A DNA stretch of 64,000 bases, from assembly GCF_017569925.1 (NCBI RefSeq), contig NZ_CP050854.1:4898001-4962000 (forward strand), written 5' to 3'. The translations under genes and the position numbers were made by a program. The first letter of the stretch is position 1, and the number at the start of each line of letters is the position of its first letter. This document shows positions 1 through 10,654 of the stretch, one piece after another. The notes under the pieces were generated by a model. That model was not told the origin of the DNA and did not search any database. It saw only the letters and a program-made list of their open reading frames with translations. The stretch is from Brenneria izadpanahii (GTDB taxonomy: Bacteria > Pseudomonadota > Gammaproteobacteria > Enterobacterales > Enterobacteriaceae).

Positions 1-531
<531 letters not shown>

Positions 532-572
532 TCAGTGTTTCAAATTCAATATTGCGTCACATAGCCGCAGGC

Positions 573-827
573 TTAAAAACCATTAAGCTTACGGTCGCGC
601 TGCCATTCTTCCGGCGTGTAAGCCTTGATCGACAGGGCGTGGATGCGGTTATCCGCGATATACTCCATCAGAGGAGTATAAACGGCCTGCTGTTTCTTCA
701 CCCGACTCATGCCGGCGAACAGTTCACCTACAGCAATGACCTGAAAGTGGCTGCCATCGCCCGATACGTGGGCTTCTTCCAGTGCTAATGCGTTCATCAG
801 CACATCTTTAATTTCATTATTTTCCAT
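573..827 (-). CDS. ibaG: BolA-family protein IbaG
   Basis: A small BolA-like protein of 84 residues, the usual IbaG/YrbA length. BolA-family proteins pair with monothiol glutaredoxins and help handle iron-sulfur clusters; IbaG is also linked to acid stress and envelope maintenance. The sequence starts [10 protein letters not shown] and carries the family helix-turn pattern, with the conserved region [20 protein letters not shown] followed by a hydrophobic C-terminal segment. It sits 53 bp upstream of murA and about 200 bp downstream of mlaB on the same strand, the standard enterobacterial order. Confidence 0.95.
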   Translation of the reverse strand: MENNEIKDVLMNALALEEAHVSGDGSHFQVIAVGELFAGMSRVKKQQAVYTPLMEYIADNRIHALSIKAYTPEEWQRDRKLNGF

Positions 828-930
828 CGCTCTCGATATCTATGTCAGGGGGGGATGATAAACAAGGTGGTATATTAGATGAATACAGCGCTGTCTTAAA
901 CAAAGAAAAAGCCCCTGGCCGCCATCTTTC

Positions 931-1007
931 AAATTGCCGGCGCGGCGGCTCGCCGGTTACCCGGCCCATCCATGGCCTCTCCCCTTGCGGGCCGCCGCAA
1001 ACAATTT
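931..1007. repeat. GC-rich inverted repeat between mlaB and ibaG
   Basis: The left arm (931-949: AAATTG then GC-rich) and the right arm (991-1007: GC-rich then CAATTT) are imperfect reverse complements, so the segment could fold into a long hairpin. It contains CCGGTTACCCGGCCC at 953-967, which resembles a block at 15103-15117. It looks like a REP-type extragenic palindrome inside the transcribed unit. Whether it attenuates ibaG-murA cannot be told from sequence. Confidence 0.4.
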
Positions 1008-1031
1008 CAGACAGATTCGCATAGAGACTGA

Positions 1032-1334
1032 CTATACGGCCGGTTCAACAGGAATGATTTCATCCAGGTTATACAACGCTATCAGCGTCTTTAGCCGGTC
1101 GCCTGCCCCGACTATCTTCAATTCTCCCCCTTTCAGGGAACGCTGGTAATAAAAATGAATCAACAAGGCCAGCCCGGCGGAATCAACCCGGCTCAGCCCG
1201 GACACATCCAGCGTTGTCTTATCGGCCAGCAACATGTCGCGCTGCTGCCAGAGCGGCAGCAACGTTTCACGGTTCAGTCCGCCCGATAAAACCAGCGTTG
1301 ATTGCTGCGATTGCCAGCTCAGTGCATTATCCAT
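1032..1334 (-). CDS. mlaB: Phospholipid transport STAS-domain protein MlaB
   Basis: MlaB is the cytoplasmic STAS-domain subunit that binds and stabilises the MlaF ATPase in the MlaFEDB inner-membrane complex, which moves phospholipids between the inner membrane and the periplasmic carrier MlaC. At 100 residues the protein is one complete STAS fold. The signature loop SRVDSAGLALL places Ser52 where the E. coli protein has the functionally important Thr52. It follows mlaC by 14 bp, so the genes are probably co-transcribed. Confidence 0.95.
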   Translation of the reverse strand: MDNALSWQSQQSTLVLSGGLNRETLLPLWQQRDMLLADKTTLDVSGLSRVDSAGLALLIHFYYQRSLKGGELKIVGAGDRLKTLIALYNLDEIIPVEPAV

Positions 1335-1348
1335 TTTTCTTACTCTGT

Positions 1349-1978
1349 TTAGTTTTGCTTATCCAGCGTAATCGGTTGTTTTGCGGCGGCTTCCAACTGC
1401 TGAGTCAGGCCATCGACGCCTTTCTGACGCAATGTCGCCGCCCATTCATTTTGCTTGGTGGTAATCATGCTGACGCCTTCGGCAATCATGTCGTAAGCCT
1501 GCCAGTTGCCGGTTTGCGTATTTTTGCGCCATTGGAAATCAAGACGAACCGGCGGACGGCCGCCGCTATCGATAATCGTCACGCGGATGGCGATTATATT
1601 GGCGTCTCCCAACGGCTGTTCGGGCGCGATCTGATAGGTCTGCCCGTGATATAGCGCCAGAGCCTGGCCGTAAGCCTGTTCCAGATAGGCTTCAAAAGCC
1701 TTGAAATAGGCATCGCGTTGCGCCGGCGTGGCCTCTTTATAGTAACGGCCCAGAACCAACGCGCCGGCATATCTGATCTGCACATACGGCAGAAGTTCTT
1801 CGCGTACAACGTTACGCAGATAGTCAGGATTCTGCCTGATGCGCGGCTGCTCGGTTTTCAGGCGGGTAAAAGTTTTTTCCGCCGCTTCATTCATCAGGCG
1901 GTAAGGATTCGTTTGATCCGCGGCGCTGGCCAATGGCGCAACCGCCAGCAAAGCCACTATCAGTAAACGTTTAAACAT
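1349..1978 (-). CDS. mlaC: Periplasmic phospholipid-binding protein MlaC
   Basis: MlaC is the soluble periplasmic shuttle that carries phospholipid between outer-membrane MlaA-OmpC and inner-membrane MlaFEDB. The 209-residue protein starts with a clear Sec signal peptide ([19 protein letters not shown], cleavage near residue 19-20). It continues with the MlaC/Ttg2D fold, recognisable by the [14 protein letters not shown] segment and the C-terminal [12 protein letters not shown] motif. Length matches the family. It lies 12 bp after mlaD. Confidence 0.96.
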   Translation of the reverse strand: MFKRLLIVALLAVAPLASAADQTNPYRLMNEAAEKTFTRLKTEQPRIRQNPDYLRNVVREELLPYVQIRYAGALVLGRYYKEATPAQRDAYFKAFEAYLEQAYGQALALYHGQTYQIAPEQPLGDANIIAIRVTIIDSGGRPPVRLDFQWRKNTQTGNWQAYDMIAEGVSMITTKQNEWAATLRQKGVDGLTQQLEAAAKQPITLDKQN

Positions 1979-1990
1979 GCAGCTATCCTC

Positions 1991-2551
1991 TTATGGATGT
2001 GAAGTAACGGGTTGGCTCTGAGGCGCAGGCGCGGCGTCTGCGGCCGGAGCCGAATTCCCCTGCCCGGCATTATCCTCGTTATTGCCGCCGCTCTTATATA
2101 AGAATTGACCGATGAGATCCTCCAGCACCATGGCTGATTTAGTGTCCTGAATGACGCCGCCGTCTTTCAGGATCGCCGTTCCCATCTCTTCATCCTCAAA
2201 ACCGATATTCAATGCCAGATACTGTTCGCCCAACAGGCCGGAGGTGCGGATTGCCAGAGAACTGGTATCCGGAATATGGTCGTAACGTTGCTCGATATCC
2301 ATCGCCACGCGGGGAAGGTACGTTTTCTCATCAAGCGTAATATCCGCAACCCGGCCTATCACCACGCCGCCGATCCTTATCGGCGAACGGGTCTTCAACC
2401 CGCCGATATTGTCAAACGTCGCGTATAAACGATAGGTGGACTCGCTGCCGATTGACTTGAGGTCGGCCACTCTCAGACACAAAAAGATAATGGCGAACAG
2501 CGCAATCAGCATAAATACGCCAACCCAAATTTCATTTTTCTTTGTTTGCAT
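1991..2551 (-). CDS. mlaD: MCE-domain phospholipid transport protein MlaD
   Basis: MlaD is anchored in the inner membrane and its MCE domain forms a periplasmic hexameric ring with a lipid channel. The start at 2551 gives MQTKKNEIWVG, identical to the E. coli start; an in-frame ATG five codons upstream overlaps the mlaE stop and is less likely. One membrane helix spans about residues 8-27. The MCE core runs from about residue 38 (YATFDNIGGLKTRSPI) to about 115. The C-terminal tail is rich in Ala, Pro and Gln and is poorly conserved, as usual. The product is 186 residues. Confidence 0.95.
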   Translation of the reverse strand: MQTKKNEIWVGVFMLIALFAIIFLCLRVADLKSIGSESTYRLYATFDNIGGLKTRSPIRIGGVVIGRVADITLDEKTYLPRVAMDIEQRYDHIPDTSSLAIRTSGLLGEQYLALNIGFEDEEMGTAILKDGGVIQDTKSAMVLEDLIGQFLYKSGGNNEDNAGQGNSAPAADAAPAPQSQPVTSHP

Positions 2552-2555
2552 CGAC

Positions 2556-3338
2556 TCAGTTCCCAAACATCAGTGCTGTCAGCACAAAATCCAATCCCAA
2601 TACCGCTAATGATGAATGCACGACGGTACGGGTCGTTGCACGGCTGATCCCTTCTGAAGTAGGAATCGCATCATAGCCATTAAACAGCGCAATCCAGGTC
2701 ACGGTGATGGCGAAAACCACGCTTTTAATCAAGCAGTTCAACATGTCCTGCCGCCACTCGACGGCCCCTTGCATGGCCGACCAGAAAAATCCGCTGTCTA
2801 TGCCTTTCCAGTCAACGCCGACCAGCGCCCCGCCCCAGATACCGATGGCGACGAAGATGATCGTCAGCAGCGGCATGCTGATTACGCCGGCCCAAAAACG
2901 CGGGGCCACCACGCGTCTAAGCGGATCGACCGCCATCATTTCCATACTGGAAAGCTGTTCGGTGGCCTTCATCAGGCCGATTTCCGCCGTCAGCGCCGAG
3001 CCGGCGCGACCGGCGAACAGCAACGCCGTGACGACCGGGCCAAGCTCGCGCAGCAATGATAGGGCGACCATCATACCCAGACTGGCTTCGGCGCTATAGG
3101 TGGTCAGGACAAGATAACCCTGCAGCCCCAGCACCATGCCGATAAACAGGCCGGACACCATAATAATCAGCAGCGACTGCACCCCGACGCTATAAAGCTG
3201 TTTGATGAGCTGCGGCCACTGTTTCCTGAATTCAGGCCTGCCCACCAATGCATTAAACAGCATCAGCCCGGCACGGCCAAAAGAAGCGCAGGTAGAAATT
3301 CCCTGACGTCCCAGCGACGCCAATGCCTGTAAAAACAT
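2556..3338 (-). CDS. mlaE: Phospholipid transport permease MlaE
   Basis: The integral membrane permease of the MlaFEDB ABC system, 260 residues, the normal length. It has several hydrophobic helices and the conserved cytoplasmic coupling region [20 protein letters not shown] at about residues 95-115. It is 4 bp upstream of the mlaD start and 7 bp downstream of mlaF, consistent with tight operon structure. Confidence 0.96.
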   Translation of the reverse strand: MFLQALASLGRQGISTCASFGRAGLMLFNALVGRPEFRKQWPQLIKQLYSVGVQSLLIIMVSGLFIGMVLGLQGYLVLTTYSAEASLGMMVALSLLRELGPVVTALLFAGRAGSALTAEIGLMKATEQLSSMEMMAVDPLRRVVAPRFWAGVISMPLLTIIFVAIGIWGGALVGVDWKGIDSGFFWSAMQGAVEWRQDMLNCLIKSVVFAITVTWIALFNGYDAIPTSEGISRATTRTVVHSSLAVLGLDFVLTALMFGN

Positions 3339-3345
3339 GAATTAT

Positions 3346-4161
3346 TTAACCCCCAGATAAACCTAGCAGCGCGGTTTTATAGTCGCCCGCCGGATAGCGG
3401 AAAGGAACCGGGCCATCCGCAACGCCATCCAGAAACTGGCGTACGCGGGAGTCATCGTTCATTTGCAATTGCGCCGCCGTTCCTTCGGCGACGACCTGCT
3501 GCTCGGCGATGATGTAAGCGTAGTCGGCAATGCTCATCACTTCCGGCACATCATGTGAAACGACGATACAGGTGACGCCCAATGCATGATTCAGTTCATC
3601 AATCAGCTTCACCAGCGTTCCCATGGTTATCGGATCCTGACCGACGAAAGGCTCATCAAACATAATCAGTTGCGGATCGAGCGCAATCGCCCGCGCCAGC
3701 GCGGCGCGGCGCGCCATCCCGCCGGAAAGCTCCGCGGGCATCAGCGAGGCAGCGCCGCGCAGCCCCACGGCCTCCAGCTTCATCATAACGGTGCTGTACA
3801 GCAGCGGCTCCGGCAAACGGCTGTGCTCGCGCAGCGGCCAGGCGACATTATCGAACACGTTCAAATCGGTAAAGAGCGCGCCGGATTGAAACAACATGCT
3901 CATTTTTTTACGGGATTCATACAGTTCAGAGCGTGAAAGCGCCGGAATGTTGTCGCCGTCAAACCAGATCTCGCCGCTATCCGGCCGTATCTGTCCGCCA
4001 ATCAAACGCAGCAATGTCGTTTTACCAATGCCGGAGGGCCCCATAATTGCGGTAACCTTCCCCTTGGGGACGCTGAGCGTAATATCTGTGAAAATCTGCC
4101 GTTTCCCGCGCCTAAAGTTCAGACCGCGAATTTCAACCAGATTAGTAGTCTCATGGTCCAT
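3346..4161 (-). CDS. mlaF: Phospholipid transport ATPase MlaF
   Basis: The ATPase subunit of the Mla complex. The Walker A motif is GPSGIGKTT, the ABC signature LSGGMARR, and Walker B LIMFDEPF followed by the SHDVPEV switch region, all intact. The start at 4161 (MDHETTNLVEIRG) gives 271 residues and matches the E. coli start region; an upstream in-frame start at 4188 would add nine residues with no counterpart. It is the first gene of the operon seen here. The long C-terminal RYPAGDY segment is typical of MlaF and contacts the neighbouring subunit. Confidence 0.96.
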   Translation of the reverse strand: MDHETTNLVEIRGLNFRRGKRQIFTDITLSVPKGKVTAIMGPSGIGKTTLLRLIGGQIRPDSGEIWFDGDNIPALSRSELYESRKKMSMLFQSGALFTDLNVFDNVAWPLREHSRLPEPLLYSTVMMKLEAVGLRGAASLMPAELSGGMARRAALARAIALDPQLIMFDEPFVGQDPITMGTLVKLIDELNHALGVTCIVVSHDVPEVMSIADYAYIIAEQQVVAEGTAAQLQMNDDSRVRQFLDGVADGPVPFRYPAGDYKTALLGLSGG

Positions 4162-4596
4162 TATCTTATGTTCCTTACCAATCAGCATGTTACGTATTAT
4201 CGTCCCTGTTTAACGAATGACCGTAATGCAACCCCGCGTGGCCGCTCCCAGCGTTATCTTCGCGCAGACGGCGCTCGCCGAATAAACGAACGCAGCGACG
4301 CTCATGAGATACCTGCGCAGATATGACGGATTGGGAAGCGAAACAACGGGATAATACTTTATCCCTACTTTGAGCCTAACGTATGGCATCTTTCCGGACC
4401 CGAGTTTTACAAAAAATTACGGTAACTTCTTGTTCAAAGGGGCTGAAACAAAACTGCCATAGGTTTTACTTTTCCGTCGCGCGCGGTCAGAATTAGCGCT
4501 AATGATGGAAAGCATCCTTTTCGTTCATAATTCGTCCAGAACTGCTGGTTTATATAACGCATAAGCCAGTGATTATACCTCAATAAAGGACGCTGC
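4162..4596. promoter_or_regulatory. Divergent mla / yrbG promoter region
   Basis: A 435-bp gap between the divergent mlaF and yrbG starts, so both promoters should lie here. An inverted repeat, CTGGTTTAT and ATAAGCCAG around a 7-nt loop, lies at 4545-4569, ending 27 nt before the yrbG start and probably in its leader. I could not assign -35 and -10 boxes with confidence. No small open reading frame looks coding. Confidence 0.5.
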
Positions 4597-5562
4597 ATGC
4601 TTTTTGCAACCGTACTCTTGATCGTTGGTTTAGTATTGCTGGTCTATGGCGCCGATCGCCTGGTCTATGGCGCCGCGGCTCTCGCGCGTTCTTTTGGCAT
4701 ATCCCCGCTGGTTATCGGCATAACTATCGTGGGTTTCGGTACATCCCTGCCCGAACTGATAGTGTCCGTCACGGCCGCGTTAAACCATCAGATCGATATG
4801 GCCGTGGGTAACGTTCTGGGCTCCAATATCGCGAATATTCTGTTGATCCTCGGCAGCGCCGCGCTGATTCGCCCTCTAACGGTTCATTCCGAACTGCTGC
4901 GCCGCGAATTTCCGCTTATGCTGTTGGTCACCGTTTTATGCGGCTTTCTGCTGCATGATAGCTACCTGAGCCGCACGGACGGCGTGCTGCTGTTGATCGC
5001 CGCCGGACTATTTATATTACTGATGTTCAAAATGACGCGGCTGGCTCAACAGGAAGGCTCCGATAGCCTGACCAGGGAACAATTGGCGGAATTGCCGCAG
5101 GAAGACAGCAATCAGACGGTCGCCATCTTGTGGCTTATCCTCGGCTTGATTATTCTGCCGATGGCCGCTCGTATTGTAATCGACAACGCCACCGTAATAG
5201 CCCGCCACTTTAATATCAGCGAACTGACCATCGGCCTGACCGTGCTGGCGATTGGCACCAGCCTGCCGGAGTTGGCGACGGCGATTGTTGGCACGCTGAA
5301 AAAAGAAGATGATATTGCGTTGGGCAATCTGATTGGCTCGAATATTTTTAATATCGTGATCGTTCTGGGCGTTCCGGCGCTGCTGTCTCCGGGAGGCGTC
5401 AATCCACTCGCATTCCAGCGCGATTACTGGGTCATGCTGGGAGCCAGCGCGCTGTTGACCGCGCTTTGCCTCAGCAGGAAACGCCGCATCGGACAGGGCG
5501 CCGGCGCGCTGTTATTATGCGCTTTCGCCGCTTACCTGTCGGTGTTGTTCTTTTTTTCCTAA
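4597..5562 (+). CDS. yrbG: Calcium/sodium antiporter YrbG
   Basis: An inner-membrane cation exchanger of the CaCA superfamily, 321 residues (E. coli 325). It shows the internal duplication of the family: two alpha repeats, GFGTSLPELIVS at about residue 47 and AIGTSLPELATA at about residue 218, each followed by a GN(V/L)(L/I)GSNI motif. About ten hydrophobic helices are evident. It heads the yrbG-kdsDC-lptCAB run, 33 bp before kdsD. YrbG's physiological substrate is not firmly settled; antiporter activity is inferred from family. Confidence 0.93.
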   Translation: MLFATVLLIVGLVLLVYGADRLVYGAAALARSFGISPLVIGITIVGFGTSLPELIVSVTAALNHQIDMAVGNVLGSNIANILLILGSAALIRPLTVHSELLRREFPLMLLVTVLCGFLLHDSYLSRTDGVLLLIAAGLFILLMFKMTRLAQQEGSDSLTREQLAELPQEDSNQTVAILWLILGLIILPMAARIVIDNATVIARHFNISELTIGLTVLAIGTSLPELATAIVGTLKKEDDIALGNLIGSNIFNIVIVLGVPALLSPGGVNPLAFQRDYWVMLGASALLTALCLSRKRRIGQGAGALLLCAFAAYLSVLFFFS

Positions 5563-5595
5563 CCAGAACATCAAAACAAGCAGGATTATCCAGGT

Positions 5596-6582
5596 ATGTC
5601 ACATTTTGAACTACAACCCGGTTTTGATTTTCAGCAAGCTGGCAAACAGGTGCTGAACATCGAACGCGACGGGCTGGCGCAGCTTGACCAATACATCGAC
5701 GACAACTTCACCCAGGCCTGTGAAAAAATATTCTACTGCCAGGGGAAAGTGGTGGTGATGGGCATGGGGAAATCCGGCCATGTCGGCTGCAAGATGGCCG
5801 CCACCTTCGCCAGCACCGGCACCCCGGCGTTTTTCGTCCATCCCGGAGAAGCCAGCCACGGCGATCTGGGGATGGTCACGCCGCACGATATTGTGATCGC
5901 CATTTCCAACTCCGGCGAATCCAATGAGATTTTGTCGCTGATCCCGGTATTGAAACGCCAGAAAGTGTTCCTGATCTGCATGACGGGCAACCCTGAAAGC
6001 ACGATGGGAAAAGCCGCCGACATTCATCTGTGCGTTCACGTTCCGCAGGAAGCCTGCCCGCTCGGACTGGCGCCCACCAGCAGTACGACGGCGACGCTGG
6101 TGATGGGCGACGCCATGGCGGTGGCGCTATTACAGGCGCGCGGTTTTACCGCCGAAGATTTCGCCTTATCCCATCCCGGCGGCGCGCTGGGCCGCAAACT
6201 GCTGTTGCGCGTCAGCGATATCATGCATTCGGGCGACGAAATCCCGCACGTTCCCCTGGAGGCCTCTCTGCGCGACGCGCTGTTGGAAATTACGCGCAAA
6301 AATCTGGGGATGACGGTAATCTGCGACGAGGAGATGAATATCCAGGGCATCTTCACCGATGGCGACCTGCGCAGAATTTTCGACATGAATATTGACTTGA
6401 ACAGCGCCCGCATTGCTGATGTTATGACCGCGGGCGGCATTCGCGTTACGCCGCAAACGCTGGCGGTGGAAGCCCTGAATCTGATGCAATCCCGCCATAT
6501 TACGTCGCTGCTGGTCGCGGAGAACGACCGGCTGCTCGGTATCGTTCACATGCACGATATGCTGCGTGCCGGCGTCGTGTGA
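5596..6582 (+). CDS. kdsD: D-arabinose 5-phosphate isomerase KdsD
   Basis: Converts ribulose 5-phosphate to arabinose 5-phosphate, the precursor of KDO for the LPS inner core. The 328-residue protein has an N-terminal SIS domain (GMGKSGHVGCKMAATFASTG at about residues 56-75, ISNSGES further on) and two C-terminal CBS domains from about residue 210. A catalytic His is expected in the ALSHPGG segment. KdsC lies 42 bp downstream, so two KDO steps are encoded together. A second SIS-CBS isomerase, GutQ, is encoded at 53522-54487. Confidence 0.97.
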   Translation: MSHFELQPGFDFQQAGKQVLNIERDGLAQLDQYIDDNFTQACEKIFYCQGKVVVMGMGKSGHVGCKMAATFASTGTPAFFVHPGEASHGDLGMVTPHDIVIAISNSGESNEILSLIPVLKRQKVFLICMTGNPESTMGKAADIHLCVHVPQEACPLGLAPTSSTTATLVMGDAMAVALLQARGFTAEDFALSHPGGALGRKLLLRVSDIMHSGDEIPHVPLEASLRDALLEITRKNLGMTVICDEEMNIQGIFTDGDLRRIFDMNIDLNSARIADVMTAGGIRVTPQTLAVEALNLMQSRHITSLLVAENDRLLGIVHMHDMLRAGVV

Positions 6583-6624
6583 TATACCCCATACTGTAGA
6601 GTAAAAAAGCAAGGATAAACCTGA

Positions 6625-7191
6625 ATGAATGAAACCGGGGCGCAAACCGATACCTGCTATGGACCTGTCGATCGTCAGGTGCTGGATAAAGCCCGTGAAA
6701 TTCGTCTGCTGATTTGCGATGTCGATGGCGTACTGTCTGACGGCTTGATTTACATGGGCAATCAGGGAGAGGAACTGAAAGCGTTTAACGTCCGGGATGG
6801 CTACGGCATCCGCTGTTTGCTGACATCCGGGATCGAGGTGGCCATCATTACCGGCCGATCGGCCAACATGCTGGTCGATCGCTGTGAAACGCTGGGGATC
6901 TCGCATCTTTACCAGGGACAATCGGACAAGATTTTGGCCTTCAACGATCTGTTGGATAAACTGTCGGTGAATGCCAGCCAGGCGGCCTATATCGGCGATG
7001 ATCTGATCGACTGGCCGGTAATGTCTCAAGTGGGGCTGAGCGTTGCCGTCGCGGATGCGCATCCTATGCTGCTGCCGCGGGCGGACTACGTCACTCGCAT
7101 CGCAGGCGGGCGCGGCGCGGTTCGTGAACTTTGCGATTTAATTCTGCTCTCACAAGATAAGCTGGAAGATGCCAAAGGGTTGTCGATATGA
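6625..7191 (+). CDS. kdsC: KDO 8-phosphate phosphatase KdsC
   Basis: A HAD-superfamily phosphatase that releases KDO from KDO 8-phosphate. The catalytic motif I is CDVDGVLSDG, with the nucleophile at Asp32 and the acid/base at Asp34. Motif II (ITGRS) and the GDDLIDWPVM metal motif are present. At 188 residues it is the compact cap-less tetrameric class. Its stop overlaps the lptC start by 4 bp (ATGA), indicating translational coupling. Confidence 0.97.
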   Translation: MNETGAQTDTCYGPVDRQVLDKAREIRLLICDVDGVLSDGLIYMGNQGEELKAFNVRDGYGIRCLLTSGIEVAIITGRSANMLVDRCETLGISHLYQGQSDKILAFNDLLDKLSVNASQAAYIGDDLIDWPVMSQVGLSVAVADAHPMLLPRADYVTRIAGGRGAVRELCDLILLSQDKLEDAKGLSI

Positions 7192-7757
7192 GTAAAACAA
7201 AGCGTTGGCTGACAGCCTTACTGGCGCTGCTGGTGCTTATTTTGATCGGCTGGAATTTAACCGATCAGGATACCGAGCCGCAGTCGGATACCCCGACGGA
7301 TGCGACGCCGGTTTATACCAGCGAGAAAACCACGACGCTGGTTTACAGCCCGGCCGGCAAACTGAGCTATCGACTGATTGCAGATAAAGCGGAGTATTTC
7401 GATGACGAGCAGCTCAGTTGGTTTACAACCCCCGTCGCTACGCTGTTCAACGACCAGGGGACGGCCACCTGGTCGGTGCGCGCCGATCGCGCCAAGCTGA
7501 CCAAAGAAAAAATGCTCTACCTGTATGGCCACGTCGAGGTCAACAGTCTGACGAATGATTCACAGTTGGAGCGGATTAAAACCGACAACGCCCAGGTCAA
7601 TCTGGTAACGCAGGATGTCTCTTCCGACGACGAGGTTACCCTGTATGGCGCCAGTTTCACCTCTAACGGGATGAAAATGCGTGGTAATCTGCGTGAAAAA
7701 ACAGCCGAGTTGATCGAAAAGGTAAAAACCTCCTATGAAATCCAAAACAATAAATAA
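7188..7757 (+). CDS. lptC: LPS export protein LptC
   Basis: A bitopic inner-membrane protein that receives LPS from LptB2FG and passes it to the periplasmic bridge. One N-terminal membrane helix lies at about residues 7-24, followed by a beta-jellyroll. The length of 189 residues is typical. Its end overlaps the lptA start by 23 bp, as in other enterics. Confidence 0.95.
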   Translation: MSKTKRWLTALLALLVLILIGWNLTDQDTEPQSDTPTDATPVYTSEKTTTLVYSPAGKLSYRLIADKAEYFDDEQLSWFTTPVATLFNDQGTATWSVRADRAKLTKEKMLYLYGHVEVNSLTNDSQLERIKTDNAQVNLVTQDVSSDDEVTLYGASFTSNGMKMRGNLREKTAELIEKVKTSYEIQNNK

Positions 7758-8310
7758 TCCGCTGCGCACCGCCCTGATCGCCAGTTCGCTGTTAACCGTT
7801 AGCGTTTCGGCCTTTGCCGTGACGGGGGACAGCAACCAGCCCATTCACATTGATTCAGCACAGCAGTCCCTGGATATGCAGGGCAACACCGTGACCTTTA
7901 CCGGTAACGTGGTGGTCAAACAGGGAACGATCGAGGTAAAAGCCGATAAGGTGGTCGTAACCCGTCCACAGGGCGCGCAGGGGCGCGAGGTGGTGGAAGG
8001 ATACGGCAACCCGGTCACGTTTTACCAAATGCAGGACAACGGCAAGCCGGTGAAAGGGCGCGCCCAAAAAATCCGTTACGAGTTGGCTAATGATTTTCTG
8101 GTGCTGACCGGCGACGCTTATCTGGAACAGTTGGATAGCAACGTCAAAGGCGACCGCATCACTTATTTGGTGAAGCAGCAGCAGATGGAGGCATTCAGCG
8201 ACAAAGGCAAACGTGTTACCACGGTATTGGTTCCCTCTCAACTTCAGCAAAAAGAGAACAAGGAACAAACCTCCAATTCTCAACAACCGAAACCACGAGT
8301 CACTGAATAA
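7735..8310 (+). CDS. lptA: Periplasmic LPS-binding protein LptA
   Basis: LptA oligomers form the periplasmic beta-jellyroll bridge that carries LPS from LptC to LptD. The 191-residue precursor has a Sec signal peptide ending SVSAFA, with cleavage after about residue 28 to give mature VTGDSNQPIH. The conserved jellyroll strands LDMQGNTVTFTGNVVVKQG are near-identical to E. coli. The gene starts within lptC and ends 3 bp before lptB. Confidence 0.97.
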   Translation: MKSKTINNPLRTALIASSLLTVSVSAFAVTGDSNQPIHIDSAQQSLDMQGNTVTFTGNVVVKQGTIEVKADKVVVTRPQGAQGREVVEGYGNPVTFYQMQDNGKPVKGRAQKIRYELANDFLVLTGDAYLEQLDSNVKGDRITYLVKQQQMEAFSDKGKRVTTVLVPSQLQQKENKEQTSNSQQPKPRVTE

Positions 8311-8313
8311 CTT

Positions 8314-9039
8314 ATGGCAACATTAATCGCAGAAAACCTGGCTAAGGCGTATAAAGGCCGTAAGGTCGTGGAAGATGTCAGCCTGACGGTCAATTCCGGT
8401 GAAATTGTCGGCCTATTGGGCCCGAACGGCGCCGGGAAAACCACAACGTTTTATATGGTTGTGGGCATTGTCCAGCGTGACGCTGGGCGGATCGTGATTG
8501 ATGACGAAGATATCAGTCTGCTTCCGCTCCACGATCGCGCGCTTAGGGGGATCGGCTACCTGCCGCAGGAAGCCTCGATCTTTCGCCGGTTAAGCGTGTA
8601 TGACAATCTGATGGCGGTATTGCAGATCCGCAAGGATCTAACCACGGAGCAGCAGGAAGATCGGGCGAATGAACTGATGGAAGAATTCCATATTATTCAT
8701 TTGCGCGATAGTCTGGGACAATCGCTCTCCGGTGGGGAAAGACGCCGGGTGGAAATTGCCCGCGCACTGGCGGCGAATCCGAAATTCATCCTGCTGGATG
8801 AACCTTTTGCCGGTGTTGACCCCATTTCGGTGATTGATATAAAAAAAATAATAGAACATCTGCGTGACAGCGGACTGGGCGTGTTGATAACCGATCATAA
8901 TGTCCGCGAAACGCTGGATGTCTGTGAGCGCGCCTATATCGTCAGTCAGGGGCATTTAATCGCTCACGGTTCACCGACGGAGATACTGGCCGACGAACAG
9001 GTCAAACGCGTCTATTTGGGCGAAGGCTTTAGACTCTGA
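8314..9039 (+). CDS. lptB: LPS export ATPase LptB
   Basis: The cytoplasmic ATPase that powers LPS extraction with LptFG. The Walker A motif is [10 protein letters not shown], the Q-loop region [10 protein letters not shown], the signature LSGGERRR, and Walker [11 protein letters not shown] with the TDHNVRE switch. The length of 241 residues equals E. coli. It lies 159 bp before rpoN, the conserved order. Confidence 0.98.
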   Translation: MATLIAENLAKAYKGRKVVEDVSLTVNSGEIVGLLGPNGAGKTTTFYMVVGIVQRDAGRIVIDDEDISLLPLHDRALRGIGYLPQEASIFRRLSVYDNLMAVLQIRKDLTTEQQEDRANELMEEFHIIHLRDSLGQSLSGGERRRVEIARALAANPKFILLDEPFAGVDPISVIDIKKIIEHLRDSGLGVLITDHNVRETLDVCERAYIVSQGHLIAHGSPTEILADEQVKRVYLGEGFRL

Positions 9040-9198
9040 TAGGGTATGAGCTTTATCGCATGTTCTATATCCGATAGATTTCAGGATGCAGCAAAGCGGT
9101 AACCGAATGATTTCCCTTATTTTAAGCGGGGTTCGGCAGGGAAACGGCGGCGCTGTGACCGGAAAGCTAAAGGGAATATAAGGAAGTTAGCGCAACTT

Positions 9199-10632
9199 AT
9201 GAAGCAAGGTTTGCAACTCAGGCTTAGCCAGCAACTGGCCATGACTCCACAGCTACAGCAGGCAATCCGTCTGTTGCAGTTGTCCACGCTTGAACTGCAA
9301 CAAGAGATTCAACTGGCGCTGGAAAGCAATCCGTTACTTGAGCAAACGGATAATCACGAAGAAATAGAGTCATTTGAAACCACAGACAGCGATTCACTGG
9401 ATACCGGTGAGGCGCTTGAACAAAAAGATATGCCGGAAGAGTTGCCGCTTGACGCGACCTGGGACGAGATCTATTCCGCAGGCACGCCATCCGGCACCGG
9501 CACCGATTATCGCGATGAGGAATTGCCGATCTACCAGGGGGAAACTACCCAAACCCTGCAGGATTACCTGATGTGGCAGGTCGAACTAACGCCTTTTTCC
9601 GATACCGATGCCGCCATAGCGACGTCCATCGTCGATGCCGTGGACAACACGGGTTATCTCACCGTGCCGCTGGAAGATATTCTCGACAGCATCGGCGACG
9701 AAAACGTCACGCTGGATGAGGTTGAAGCGGTGCTGAAACGGGTTCAGCGTTTTGATCCCGTCGGCGTTGCGGCTCGCGATCTGCGCGACTGTCTGCTGGT
9801 TCAGCTTTCCCAGTTCGCGGACGATACCCCGCGCCTGGCGGAAGCCCGATTGATTGTCAGCGATTATCTCGACCTGCTGGCGAATCATGATTTCCGCAGT
9901 TTGATCCGCACCACCCGGCTGAAAGAAGAGGTGCTGAAAGAGGCGCTGGCGCTGATTCAATCCCTCGATCCCCGTCCGGGCCAGTCAATCAATACCGGCG
10001 AATCGGAATATGTTATCCCAGACGTTCTGGTGCGGAAGATTCATGGCCGCTGGGTGGTGGAGTTAAATACCGACAGCATCCCCCGGCTGCAGATTAATCA
10101 GCAATATGCCGCGCTGGGCAACAGCGTGCGCAGCGACAGCGACGGTCAGTTTATCCGTAGCCATTTACAGGAAGCCCGCTGGTTAATAAAGAGTTTGGAA
10201 AGCCGTAATGATACGCTGCTCAAAGTCACCCGCTGCATCGTCGAACAGCAGCAGGAATTCTTTGATCAGGGCGAGGAATTCATGAAACCGATGGTCCTGG
10301 CGGATATTGCCCAGGTCGTTGATATGCACGAATCCACGATTTCCCGTGTGACGACGCAGAAGTTTCTGCACAGTCCGCGCGGCATTTTTGAACTAAAATA
10401 CTTCTTCTCCAGTCACGTGAATACCGACAATGGAGGTGAAGCCTCCTCAACGGCGATCCGGGCGCTGGTCAAGAAGCTGATCGCTGCGGAAAACCCCGCC
10501 AAACCGTTAAGCGACAGCAAACTCACCACGCTGCTCTCCGAGCAGGGAATTATTGTGGCGCGCCGTACCGTCGCTAAATATCGAGAGTCTTTATCTATCC
10601 CACCATCAAATCAGCGTAAACAGCTGGTTTGA
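9199..10632 (+). CDS. rpoN: RNA polymerase sigma-54 factor
   Basis: Sigma-54 directs RNA polymerase to -24/-12 promoters and needs AAA+ activators. The 477-residue protein shows region I (Gln-rich, [21 protein letters not shown]), an acidic region II (about residues 50-110), the core-binding region III, and the C-terminal RpoN box [10 protein letters not shown] followed by a short basic tail. Neighbours hpf, ptsN, rapZ and npr complete the classical rpoN operon. Confidence 0.98.
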   Translation: MKQGLQLRLSQQLAMTPQLQQAIRLLQLSTLELQQEIQLALESNPLLEQTDNHEEIESFETTDSDSLDTGEALEQKDMPEELPLDATWDEIYSAGTPSGTGTDYRDEELPIYQGETTQTLQDYLMWQVELTPFSDTDAAIATSIVDAVDNTGYLTVPLEDILDSIGDENVTLDEVEAVLKRVQRFDPVGVAARDLRDCLLVQLSQFADDTPRLAEARLIVSDYLDLLANHDFRSLIRTTRLKEEVLKEALALIQSLDPRPGQSINTGESEYVIPDVLVRKIHGRWVVELNTDSIPRLQINQQYAALGNSVRSDSDGQFIRSHLQEARWLIKSLESRNDTLLKVTRCIVEQQQEFFDQGEEFMKPMVLADIAQVVDMHESTISRVTTQKFLHSPRGIFELKYFFSSHVNTDNGGEASSTAIRALVKKLIAAENPAKPLSDSKLTTLLSEQGIIVARRTVAKYRESLSIPPSNQRKQLV

Positions 10633-10654
10633 TCTCAACTAGAAGGAAGACGCT

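Noticed and set aside
4189..4596. Possible small gene in the mla-yrbG gap
   Set aside because: No frame there has a ribosome site or recognisable sequence.
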